From Folioceros fuciformis (taxonomy: Eukaryota; Anthocerotophyta; Anthocerotopsida; Anthocerotales), in contig JBNGIO010006445.1 of assembly GCA_049999805.1 (NCBI GenBank), positions 1-38,593 on the forward strand: a stretch of DNA of 38,593 nt, read 5' to 3'. This document shows, piece after piece, positions 9,308 through 17,261 of the stretch; position 1 is the stretch's first letter; each line of letters begins with the position of its first letter. A model generated the notes under the pieces. That model saw nothing but the letters and a program-made list of their open reading frames with translations, was not told where the DNA came from and did not search any database. The position numbers and the translations under genes are program-made.

Positions 9308-9341
9308 ATTTTAAAAAATAATGCACATGAGGTATATATAG
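8420..9341. other. Spacer between the two RING genes
   Basis: AT-rich DNA holding the upstream region of copy 1 and, at about 9272-9306, an (ATT)n microsatellite of some 12 units just past the stop codon of copy 2. No gene is seen. Confidence 0.7.
8615..8629 (-). promoter_or_regulatory. Shared TATA-like block upstream of RING copy 1
   Basis: The minus strand reads GGTAAATAAAAGTCT, about 200 bp upstream of ATG 8417. Almost the same string occurs at the same distance from copy 2 (9982-9997) in otherwise diverging DNA. TAAATAAAA could serve as a TATA box, with the rest as 5'UTR or a short intron. Confidence 0.4.
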
Positions 9342-9794
9342 TTATGATTGGACAATAATTTCCAATGGAGCAGAACCTATGTTAGGACGTGACCTATCTA
9401 AGGGACAGGTCATTGAAGAAGAGAACCATTTATCAATACACGAACGATGGAAAGTATGACAACAGTCTTTAAGTTTTCTTACATCTTGTCCTTCCTCCAA
9501 CAGATCAAGACATATAGAACATTCTTCATCAGTTTCCACATCCTTCTTGTACAAGGTAAATGGAATATTTTCCTCCAATTTTGCCATGTCTAGTTCCTCT
9601 TCCTTAGGTCCAATGTTATACAAAAATTGACCACGTATTTCCCTTTGCCTATTAATGGGCTCATCATCGTGTGAACCAAACAATATGTGAAATATCCATC
9701 TGATAACTATCATGCAACATAGTAAAACATATATGAATAATATAACACAACTAAATACTACTAGTGGATGCAATCCAAATAAACTAATTGCCAT
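9342..9794 (-). CDS. Membrane RING-H2 protein with Asp as eighth zinc ligand (copy 2)
   Basis: Tandem paralogue of the gene at 7827-8417, 150 residues from ATG 9794. The N-terminal helix is at about 8-37. A shorter linker follows (KEEELDMAKLEENIPFTLYK), then the RING at 92-133: C92, C95, C111, H113, H116, C119, C130 and Asp133 (CPLDR again). Most of the length difference from copy 1 is in the linker between helix and RING. The upstream DNA is duplicated too. Both starts read attacaATG, and a shared block lies about 200 bp upstream. The C-terminal tails differ. The function is probably ubiquitin ligation at a membrane; the substrate is unknown. Confidence 0.75.
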   Translation of the reverse strand: MAISLFGLHPLVVFSCVILFIYVLLCCMIVIRWIFHILFGSHDDEPINRQREIRGQFLYNIGPKEEELDMAKLEENIPFTLYKKDVETDEECSICLDLLEEGQDVRKLKDCCHTFHRSCIDKWFSSSMTCPLDRSRPNIGSAPLEIIVQS

Positions 9795-9981
9795 TGTAAT
9801 ATGAAAATGAAAATAAAATTAATGTATCCTTCGTTTCATGAAATTGTTAAAGCTGATTAGCAGATGTTGTAGATAACCTAAGAAGATATCAGTGTAATTC
9901 CTTCATAGTATTCCTGTCATGGATGTGATAGAGTACTTGTGTGAATGGAGTTTAGGTTTTGACCGCTAGAAATTTTTGTCA

Positions 9982-9997
9982 AGACTTTTTATTTACC
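9982..9997 (-). promoter_or_regulatory. Shared TATA-like block upstream of RING copy 2
   Basis: The minus strand reads GGTAAATAAAAAGTCT, matching the block upstream of RING copy 1 with one added A. It lies about 200 bp upstream of ATG 9794. Confidence 0.4.
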
Positions 9998-10789
9998 ATG
10001 AATGTCCATATTTAAAGAGATGGAGTGCTTTGTTATACAATAGAATAAATAATTTTCTTTTAATATGGTTATGAACAAACAAGGTAAATATAACTTCAAG
10101 CCAAGAAGTCCTATTTTAGGCTCTGACAATTTATGCTCTCAAAGCACTCAATGATGTATAAAGCTAGAGTATACCTCACTTATGTTGAGGATTAGGCTCC
10201 CACACGTTATACTCTCAAAGTATTCAATGATGGTATGGAGCTAGACTAGACCCTCTTTTATACTAAGGTGGATGTTACTTTTGAAGTACCTACCTAAGTA
10301 AACTTTCCAAACTCTAACTCAAGTCTTGCAACCACTCACATAAAACTTTCCAATTTCATCCATGGGTATATGCCTCTTTTGGCAACTTCCCAACTAGAAC
10401 CATACTTAGAGGCCTTTGATGCAAGGCTCCTCATTTTAGTATGTCTCTCATACTCATGTGCCTACTAATTTGGTAGTTAAGTTATACTATAATATTTTAA
10501 CGTATAAATAAAAAATGTAAGTACTTAATGCTAAGGAAGTTATTAATTAACAAATTCTATGGAAGCCTTTCTCCTTTCCAGTGTGTGCACTATGTATTTG
10601 TGTGCACTATATATCAAGTGCATAGTCTTATAAATGCACTAGATAAGAAGCATAGTTTCAACCTTGTTCCTAATTATTGATGGGTAATGCCATCAATCAA
10701 GTAAGAATGAGTTCATAATACTTACCATTTTGCTTCATTGCAATTATTAGGTAACTCTTGCTAAGGTATTCTAGATTGTGGGCATTAGT
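9998..10789. other. AT-rich spacer with a degenerate 78-bp duplication
   Basis: No gene is recognised. A segment of about 78 bp (10118-10195, with 'aggctc...ctctcaaag(c/t)a(c/t)tcaatgatg') is repeated with divergence at 10196-10270. Confidence 0.6.
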
Positions 10790-10939
10790 CCTAACTAGTG
10801 ATACCTAACTAGCACCTAACTAGTGATACCTAGCTAGCACCTAACTAGTCATACCTAACTAGCACCTAACTAGTCATACCTAGCTAGCACCTAACTAGTC
10901 ATACCTAGCTAGCACCCAACTAGTGATCCCTAGCTACCA
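10790..10939. repeat. 25-bp tandem repeat, 6 copies, rich in CTAG
   Basis: Units begin at 10790, 10815, 10840, 10865, 10890 and 10915. The consensus is cctaactagtgatacctagc plus tagca, itself two related half-units. Variants alternate (gtgata/gtcata, ctaact/ctagct), which shows stepwise amplification. Confidence 0.95.
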
Positions 10940-11342
10940 CCATCAAGGAGAATTCCAAGTAATGAATATAATGTTAATGAGGTGACAGAGGGAGGATATG
11001 CTAAAACGAGTTCATGTGAGCTACTTGAGCATGACAAGACAAATTATTCCGAGTCCTAGCATAGGTCTATAGAAATTGTCTTGTAATCAAAATGTATGCA
11101 ATTTGAGACATTACCTGTGATCTATTTTTTGGTGGGCATGTTTGAGTTATTAATCATTGTTAGCCGTACTCATTTTTTCACTTAACATAGCTCTAAATAC
11201 AACAAATCACCTCTTAGACCAATTGTCGAGCAAAGTTGTGGGTGAGGTTGAAATCTAGAATTACGTTATAGAAATAAATAACCTTTGCCCTAGCCTCCCC
11301 GACAGCTCAAATTTCTTAAATGGGTTTGCACACCCTAACCGA
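10940..11342. other. Spacer, no gene seen
   Basis: No open frame with recognisable homology. It leads into the LINE-type remnant. Confidence 0.6.
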
Positions 11343-11393
11343 GTGTTTACTATTGCGAAAATGGGCAAGCTTTATTTTCGCAATAGTAAACAC
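11343..11393. repeat. Perfect 20-bp inverted repeat, 11-nt loop
   Basis: Arms 11343-11362 and 11374-11393 are exact complements (gtgtttactattgcgaaaat). The right arm lies inside the reading frame of the LINE-type remnant (reading YFRNSK), so the left arm is the added piece. Confidence 0.95.
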
Positions 11394-12110
11394 ATGGTTT
11401 GGTGCCTTTTTCAGGCTTGTTTGCCTAATGTAGACCGCTGGGATGGCTTGTTAGTAGCGGTGGGGGAGGATGATTGTAGATTATGCAGCAATGGGGCCTC
11501 TCACAAAAGCCAACGAGAATGAGTGTAGATTATGCAGCAATGGGGCCTCTCACAAAAGCCAACAAGGATGAGTGTAGATTATGCAACAATGGGGCCTCTC
11601 ACAAAAGCCAACGAGGATGAATGTAGATTATGCAACAATGGGGCCTCTCACAAAAGCCAACGAGGATGAGTGTAGATTATGCAGCGATGGGGCCTCTTAC
11701 AAAAGCCAACATATGTACTTCCACTGTAAGTTTGCCCACAAGGTTTGGTGAGAGGTGGAGAGTTGGCTGCAAGGGCTCTTTCCTCTGGCCAGCCCGGTTC
11801 TGACTGAACAATCTACCCTCTTTGGGCTAGATCAAACTTCTAGTAACCCACTGGTGTCGAATCAATGGTGGGCTTTGGTGTGGAGCTCTTGCATTTTCTG
11901 CCTCTACAGTAGCTGGACAACAGTTGTATACAGCAGCAGGGCCTCACTATCTACCAAGGCTGTAATGTGGCGTATCTAGGAATAGGTGCTAACTGCGGTG
12001 GAAAATCTCCAAGCTTCCTCTCCTCGCAAATTCAAGAGGAAGGATTGGGTTATGGCTGGCTTTCTACAGCCGGGTCGGGACAATTCATGGATCCACAAAA
12101 GCCATTAGTA
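11364..12110 (+). pseudogene. LINE-1: non-LTR retrotransposon remnant, zf-RVT region
   Basis: Only the zinc-binding region that follows reverse transcriptase in plant LINEs is left. The frame reads HMVWCLFQACLPNVDRWDG, LLVAVGEDDCRLC, then the knuckle (HMYFHCKFAHKVW), a TGA, VESWLQGLFP and NQWWALVWSS to a TAG near 11977. The CRLC half of the knuckle is present five times because of the 49-bp tandem array, which also breaks the frame. A minus-strand fragment at 35104-35816 belongs to the same family. No endonuclease or RT domain is visible upstream. Confidence 0.7.
11466..11710. repeat. 49-bp tandem repeat, 5 copies
   Basis: Units start at 11466, 11515, 11564, 11613 and 11662, each holding gaggatga, tgtagattatgca and ggggcctctcacaaaagcc with a few substitutions. 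Each unit encodes the CRLC...GASHKSQ part of the LINE zinc knuckle. Since 49 is not a multiple of 3, the copies fall in different frames. Confidence 0.95.
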
Positions 12111-13146
12111 GGATGATCGGTCCTCCTGTCAAGCCTTTGTTTTCTATGTGTTGTGGCTATCAAAAGACCATAGGCTCAATATGTGTACTCTCTAAGAAGT
12201 ATTCCACCTGTTTTATCTTACTCTTTTTTCACAAGGAAAAAAAACATTTTCCTATGATGGTAAAAAGTAATTAATTAAAGTGAAATATGAAAAGGTAACA
12301 TAAATATACAAACCACCATCCTCTCTCTCACTCAACATGACCTTCTATACCTATGCCAATGGGCTCAAAAGTGTGGCACCAAAGCATGCTTACACCCATG
12401 GGTTTAAAACTCTACTCCCACCTTGCTACTACGAGAACTTAATCATTGAAACAATCAATCAAGTACTTTTATTCATGTCCACGAAGGGGAAACCATTATG
12501 AAACAAAAATTGTACACCCTATAAAGAATACGATTGCATTATACACATATAATATTTTTGCATTGTACACATATATACCTTTAAACAAAAAAAAATATAT
12601 CAGACAGATTGAAACTCTATAATTTGGGTGAAAGGTAAGGCCTAAGGATAAAGAAAAAAAATATAAATAATCCAGCTAAGATTGTCAATAATCTCGAGGA
12701 GGTCTAAAATGAAGCCATTAGTTAGTCTTCACAAACCATGCTACTTTAGAATATAAACTTATGTAAAAGCTTTATATATACAGTTTTTTAAATTTGACAG
12801 AAAGAAGAAAAAAATGGAGGAGCCAGGCATCTACATGCTAGCGCACTGAGTAACCAGGAAATTTGGTAATCGTGGTTGATGGGACCCTTGATCCTGCCGC
12901 CCTTCAGGAGAAGATAATTCCTAAAGGCCTTCTACATCGATCCTGACTCCGTCCGATTCTCCTCGTGGAAACTCACGGGTCGGAGTGACTATTCTAGCAG
13001 CGTTGAGGTCTAAATCATCATCATCATCATCAGGCACGGGTTGCATCCCTGCAGACTTTGTCTTAGATGCAACAATGCGAGGTTGAAGGTGAAGATGACG
13101 CCTTTCTCATCCGTCCTGACTCAAGCGCTTTGTGGATGACACAAGT
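12111..13146. other. AT-rich spacer and copia-4 leader remnant
   Basis: No gene is recognised. 12880-13146 should be the stretch downstream of the copia-4 leader ORF, where gag would be expected, but no gag motif is seen. A short (atc)n run lies near 13016-13031. Confidence 0.5.
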
Positions 13147-13467
13147 CTAATGAAGCTGTTGGATCATCTCACTGAGGCCATCAAACAGATCCTGGAGGCG
13201 ATTCACCTTGGTGTGCAACTCTTCGAGTTCGCTGTTGCAATGTGAGGGTGATCTTGCCGAAACTGAACACCGAGGATTGTTGAGAGGTTTGCACGAAACG
13301 CTTTCAATGTGCTCTGTTGGGCAAGGGTGTGAGGACGGTTGTGAGCAGATCTGAGCTTCTGCTTCACGGCAGTCCTGGCAAATGAATTCATGGTGAATCC
13401 TGGGAACTGGAATTCGTTTGTTTGCTCCTCTGCCCGTAGACTCCATCACAACATGGCATCTCGGCAT
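13147..13467 (-). CDS. Copia-4 leader ORF: CxxC and coiled-coil protein
   Basis: A 106-residue ORF from ATG 13467, 68 nt past a copia PBS. It starts MPRCHV, has the Cys pair FICQDCREAEAQIC, and ends in a heptad-like segment (SELEELHTKVNRLQDLFDGL). This matches the layout of the leader ORFs of copia-1 (4148-4708) and copia-2 (21312-21905), the latter also beginning MPR. It is shorter than both. No gag follows it, so the copy is a remnant. Function unknown. Confidence 0.5.
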   Translation of the reverse strand: MPRCHVVMESTGRGANKRIPVPRIHHEFICQDCREAEAQICSQPSSHPCPTEHIESVSCKPLNNPRCSVSARSPSHCNSELEELHTKVNRLQDLFDGLSEMIQQLH

Positions 13468-13534
13468 TGTCTCCCTAATGACATCGGCACAATATCACTA
13501 AGGTGCCGATCATCATCTGCGGGGAAACATATTC

Positions 13535-13549
13535 AGAGCTCCGATACCA
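13535..13549 (-). other. Copia-4 primer-binding site (tRNA-iMet)
   Basis: The minus strand reads TGGTATCGGAGCTCT, one mismatch from the TGGTATCAGAGC core. The LTR end is 3 bp away. Confidence 0.75.
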
Positions 13550-13552
13550 TAA

Positions 13553-14117
13553 TGTGGATTGTGATGGTGGGCATGAGCGACACATGGAGAGAACAAGAGC
13601 ACGCAGAGAAAAGCAAAAGAGTGACAATTATTGTGCATTGTTCAGAATACATGCTTTGTTCATGACGGTTACAGGAAGAGTAATTGATTATGTAGCCTAC
13701 ACTAAACTAAAGGGGTTTCAACAATCTGGCGTAGCCTCTTGGAAGTTAAAACCTTCCTCCTCTCAGTCCTACCCAGGTATAGAAATGATGTGTTGGGCCT
13801 TCCTCTGAAGGATCGCTAGAGGAGCATGATGAAGGAGAGGAGAGGAGGAGGCAAGGAGGAGAGGAGGAGGCAAGGAGGAGAGGAAAAAAAGAGAGGTCAC
13901 ACTCTCACAAAAGGTCTCAATATGCAAGGGAGCTCAAGGGGGTATTTATACCATCTAGAAGAGCTCCCTAGGAAGCTTCACAAGAAGCGCACAGGAAGCT
14001 ATGCAAGAAGCTTCCTACATATTAGCTTAAGCTAATCTAAACTAATGATACTTAACTAGACACTAATCTTGAACTAAACACATTAGTCTAAGCACATTGG
14101 GCTTTAATAACCCTACA
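13553..14117 (-). repeat. Copia-4 LTR, 565 bp, flanked by internal sequence on both sides
   Basis: The LTR runs from TGTAGG (14117 on the minus strand) to CCACA (13553). On the side where host DNA is expected it has a purine tract (14118-14133, minus strand cctttaagggggaggt) and an RNase H gene. On the other side it has a PBS and leader ORF. A TATAAATA on the minus strand at 13943-13950, 168 bp in, is a good U3 TATA box. 13826-13895 is a purine-rich ggaggagagg repeat tract. Confidence 0.75.
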
Positions 14118-14159
14118 ACCTCCCCCTTAAAGGCCAATTTACCTTCATAGGAGAGTGGT

Positions 14160-14640
14160 CTACCTCATGCCCATGAGTGTCTGAGCTTGTGCGAATTGCT
14201 CCGAAGAGAGCCCCTTGGTAAGAACATTTGCAGGGTTCTGACTGGTGTGAACTTTGACAAGTTGTACCCTCTTGTCTTCCAACACCTCTCGAATGAAGCG
14301 ATACTTCACTTCCATATGTTTGGTCTTCGCATGAAACATTGGATTCTTTGCCAATTGAATAGCACTCTGGCTATCACAATGCAACACTGGAAGCTCAACC
14401 TTGATCCTCAAATCTCCCACTAAACGAGCAAGCCACATGGCTTCCTTGCACGCCTCAGTTGCTGCAACATACTCGGCCTCTGTGGTAGATAGCGTTATGC
14501 ACGATTGCAAACGAGATCGCCATGAGACTGCCCCTCCTGTGCACATGAAGACATAACCTGATGTGGACCTCCTTTTGTCCATACCCTCTGCATAATCAGC
14601 GTCCGTATATCCCACGACAGATGCATCTTTGTAGAGGAAA
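14160..14640 (-). pseudogene. Copia RNase H, 3' fragment
   Basis: Only the RNase H end of a copia pol is present: VGYTDADYAEGMDKRRSTSG, STTEAEYVAATEACKEA, LHCDSQSAIQLAKNPMFHAK, TKHMEVKYRFIRE and NPANVLTKGLS. The catalytic acids (D in TDAD, E in TEAEY, D in HCDSQ) are kept. It ends at TAG 14160 just before the purine tract and LTR. Upstream of about 14640 the frame is open to 14795 but no longer looks like copia, so the breakpoint with other DNA lies there. Confidence 0.85.
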
Positions 14641-15318
14641 AAAACTTTCGACACTCCCATTTTGAGTGATAGGATGAGCAGGCTGCAATTTTTTGTATGA
14701 AGGAATGAGCAAATTGGCTTAGTATGTGAATAAAATGGGGTATTCATCCCCAAAAATGGCCTTGGTCTTTGGGTGTTTGGGATACCGAAGACCACGATCT
14801 AGAAGTGAGTGAGTGAGGGTGCCCTTGAGCCTTGGTGGTTCGGGGGCCTTTAGGAGATTATATATATCTCCCCCTTTTGGAAATAAGGAATAGAAATGAG
14901 TAGGGAAGAGGGTTAGCTAGTTGTGGATTTAGGAAAAAGGATGGGTTGAGGTGACTGGGCGACGGTGGCCAGTGGGGCAACCGTCGCGAAAAGGACAACA
15001 ATTGGTAGTCTAACTAGCAGTAGTGAGAGAAGAAAATGGCCAGTATAAAAACCCTAAAGGGAAGTATGGAAGGGAATTAAGTTAGTCTTCGAAAAGTAAA
15101 GGGCAGTAACTCGGGAGCGTGAAGGCGGCTGGAAGGGAAGCAGATGCTGAGGCAACAGGACGGGCCGAGGCAAGCAGCGAGTGCTCAGCGAGAGAGAGAA
15201 GGGAATGCAGAAGCCGGAGCATGAGGAGGAGATTGGCAGGATGAGGTCAGGTCCTGAACTGCTGCCTGGAGTACCAGAGTAGGAGGGGGAACCTCTTGTC
15301 CCCCGGATCGACCTACTG
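14641..15318. other. Spacer, possibly LTR or promoter of the next element
   Basis: No gene is recognised. A plus-strand TATAAAAA at 15044-15051 and a near-palindrome ggagattatatatatctcc near 14853 lie upstream of the transposon-like pseudogene at 15319, so this may be its LTR or promoter region. Confidence 0.35.
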
Positions 15319-16248
15319 TTGTGGCCCAACATGGAGCATTGGAGGGTCAGAGCAGGAGGGTTGGTGGATGAATTGGGTTTGGGTTTCATGACCCAGAAGT
15401 GGAACCACGCGGCGCCACAGTTGGTCAGGGAGTGCGCCCTAAGGTTGAGGGAACTTGTCCGAGAGAAAGGGATCAGAGGTAGACCGCAAGGGTGGAATCT
15501 AGAGCTAGTAAGGAGGGTGTATGGCCGTGACCAGCGAGAAGAGGGAGGACTGGTGCTGGAGTCCTTGAGGAAACAGGGGGGTACAGGAGACGCTGAAGGA
15601 CTGCTCAAACCAGGCATGAAGAAGGAGGCTAACGGATGGTTGGTTCGCGACATGGCGAGCCCGCAGCTGATGGGTCTGGCCAGGTAGTTTCTTAGCTTTC
15701 TCCAGGTTCGCAAATAGGATTATCTATCATAGATGCTCCTGTTTGTGCATAAGGTAGTGAAGGGGACCAGGATTGATTGGGGAAAATTTCTGTATGCCAG
15801 GATGGACGAGGAGAGGCAGAATTTGACCCTGTCCTCTCCTCAGCCCTCGATGATTTCCCCGTTTCTAGTGCATATTTATAGTTATGTTAACCTGGTGTCC
15901 GAACTGGAGGTGTTGGCTTCACTGCACATGTGGAGGCCAATCAAGGATGTAAAATGGAAGCCTGCTGAGCCAGTGAAGGCTGACTCCAGCAGTTGGGAGT
16001 CGGGGAGTGGGGACAGCTCGGAGGGGAAGGTCCCTGTCAGGCCTAAGAAGAGGACAACGGCTCAGGGGAAGACCCTTGACAAGAGGAGATGGGTCAGCGG
16101 GCAGAGCACGAGAGGAGGGAGTATGCCGAAGACACCGGAGACAGCTGTGGGGTTAAAATATGGTACCCAGGGGTACCGCGAGGTCCACACAAGCCCTCTA
16201 TGTCGTTGTAGCTCTGGGATTCGATCCCAAGGGAATGATTTGTGTTAA
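15319..16248 (+). pseudogene. Plant transposon-like protein (possibly PF20167 type), broken
   Basis: Two segments lie in the same frame, 15319-15687 and 15733-16248, parted by TAG codons at 15685, 15718 and 15730. The first is charged and helical (NHAAPQLVRECALRLRELVR, QGWNLELVRRVYGRDQREEG). The second has VHKVVKGTRIDWGKFLYARM, then a PSMISPFLVHIYSYVNLV segment and a Ser/Lys-rich tail. The 'G-x-x-I-D-W-G-x-x-L/I' string followed by a hydrophobic 'P...I..' segment resembles the putative plant transposon protein family found inside plant retroelements. That assignment is from memory of the pattern and is tentative. The three stops make the gene inactive unless the gap is an intron. Confidence 0.4.
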
Positions 16249-16545
16249 ACTACATAGGTTAGCTTCTAAAGTCAATTAGCACTTTAAGCTCGACTGACCC
16301 ATGCACACACGTCCAGTGCTCGGACCTTGCCAAGCCCCCTTACTTCCCCACCGGACGACCCCTCAACCACCCGGTCGCCCCAACGGCTACCTTCCCCTAG
16401 ACTACCTGTGGAGGCAAAACCCCGGGCACTGATTGCCGACGGGTTCCACCTTTAGTGGCCACACTTATCCCACTGTCGTTGAGACATTGGGTTTCGTTCC
16501 CACGAAGGAGCGATGGGGTTCCTTGCTGCTGTGGATGGAGGGTCG
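16249..16545. other. Spacer with one arm of a large inverted repeat
   Basis: No gene is seen. 16303-16382 is an inverted, about 85-90% similar copy of 22302-22384, on the far side of copia-2 (shared strings: acacacgtccagtgctcgga, aagcccccttactt). Confidence 0.75.
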
Positions 16546-16810
16546 TGAAAAACAGGCTAGATCGTCATGCGTAGGCAGGTAGATCAGACAAGAAGAACAA
16601 GAAAGAATTAATTGTATTGCACGCGCGTCCACCTAAAAGGTTAGGGACGGCGGCGGTTGGCCGTGTCCGTTCGTATGGACACGGCGGTTGGTCTTAGGGC
16701 ACGACCGTTAGTCGTGCCCCTTAAAATGGGTTACGTCTTATGACGTTTCGCTACTTAACCTATTTAATTATCTCTATGCTTTGACTATTAATACATACGT
16801 ATTCTAATAC
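16546..16810 (-). repeat. Copia-2 3' LTR (complete, 265 bp)
   Basis: On the plus strand it starts tgaaaaacaggc and ends near ctaatac, beside the purine tract aagtgggag (minus strand) at 16811. It holds two perfect 9-bp stems, gccgtgtcc/ggacacggc (about 16660-16686) and gggcacgac/gtcgtgccc (about 16697-16719), and an AT-rich segment (ATTAAATAG on the minus strand) that could be its TATA box. The outer end lacks a clear TG, so that edge may be off by a few bases. Confidence 0.85.
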
Positions 16811-17117
16811 TCCCACTTAGGCATAGCATAGATAATCTACGCCTCACAGCCACGACGTGTCATGTGATTGCTGTCTTTACGTCCACTCCTTTGACGAGGA
16901 CGGCAAGCTGATTCTGAGATATGGTAAGTGAAACTTGCGCCAGCTTGCTCCCACTGCAGAGAATTTCGCTTGCAACTGACCAAGTGATGCCGGTTTGTGT
17001 TGCCACAGAGCCGTGGTACATGTGCTCCACTTCCAGACCTCAGCGACAGTTCAAAGGATGGACGCAGACAGGTTTAGGTTGTCTGGCTGCGAATTCCTAG
17101 TGAGTGCAGAGATAACT
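16811..17117 (-). other. Copia-2 3' untranslated region with polypurine tract
   Basis: About 300 bp between the end of the pol tail and the 3' LTR. No gene is recognised, though a 61-codon plus-strand frame exists. The tract aagtgggag on the minus strand touches the LTR and should prime plus-strand DNA synthesis. Confidence 0.7.
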
Positions 17118-17261
17118 CTAGGTTTCTGGCATGTTTGTGAGGCCCATGGCCCTACAGAATTTATCATGCTTCTCTTTTGACAAGGCTTTAGTAAGGACAT
17201 CTGGTCTTTGTTTGTACAGAAGCCCAAGGGTTGGAGTCCCTTTGAGATATCTCATAATTCT
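17118..17261 (-). pseudogene. Copia-2 residual RNase H tail
   Basis: In the same frame as gag-pol after the TAG: RIMRYLKGTPTLGLLYKQR, then directly PDVLTKALSKEKHDKFCRAM to TAG 17118. The first part is the linker before RNase H and the second is the usual C-terminal end of copia pol. The RNase H core of about 110-120 residues between them (GYSDADWAG, TEAEY and TKHI-type motifs) is missing. The junction is at about 17204-17215. Confidence 0.85.

Noticed and set aside
10790-10939. The 25-bp repeat array as a CRISPR
   Set aside because: It is a head-to-tail tandem repeat with no unique spacers, in a plant genome.
15054-15713. Minus-strand frame of 219 codons opposite the transposon-like pseudogene
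   Set aside because: Low-complexity Ser/Pro-rich product and no motif; the plus strand has the better coding signal.
16200-16240. gattcgatccc near 16218 as a tRNA T-arm
   Set aside because: No acceptor stem, D-arm or anticodon arm can be built around it.
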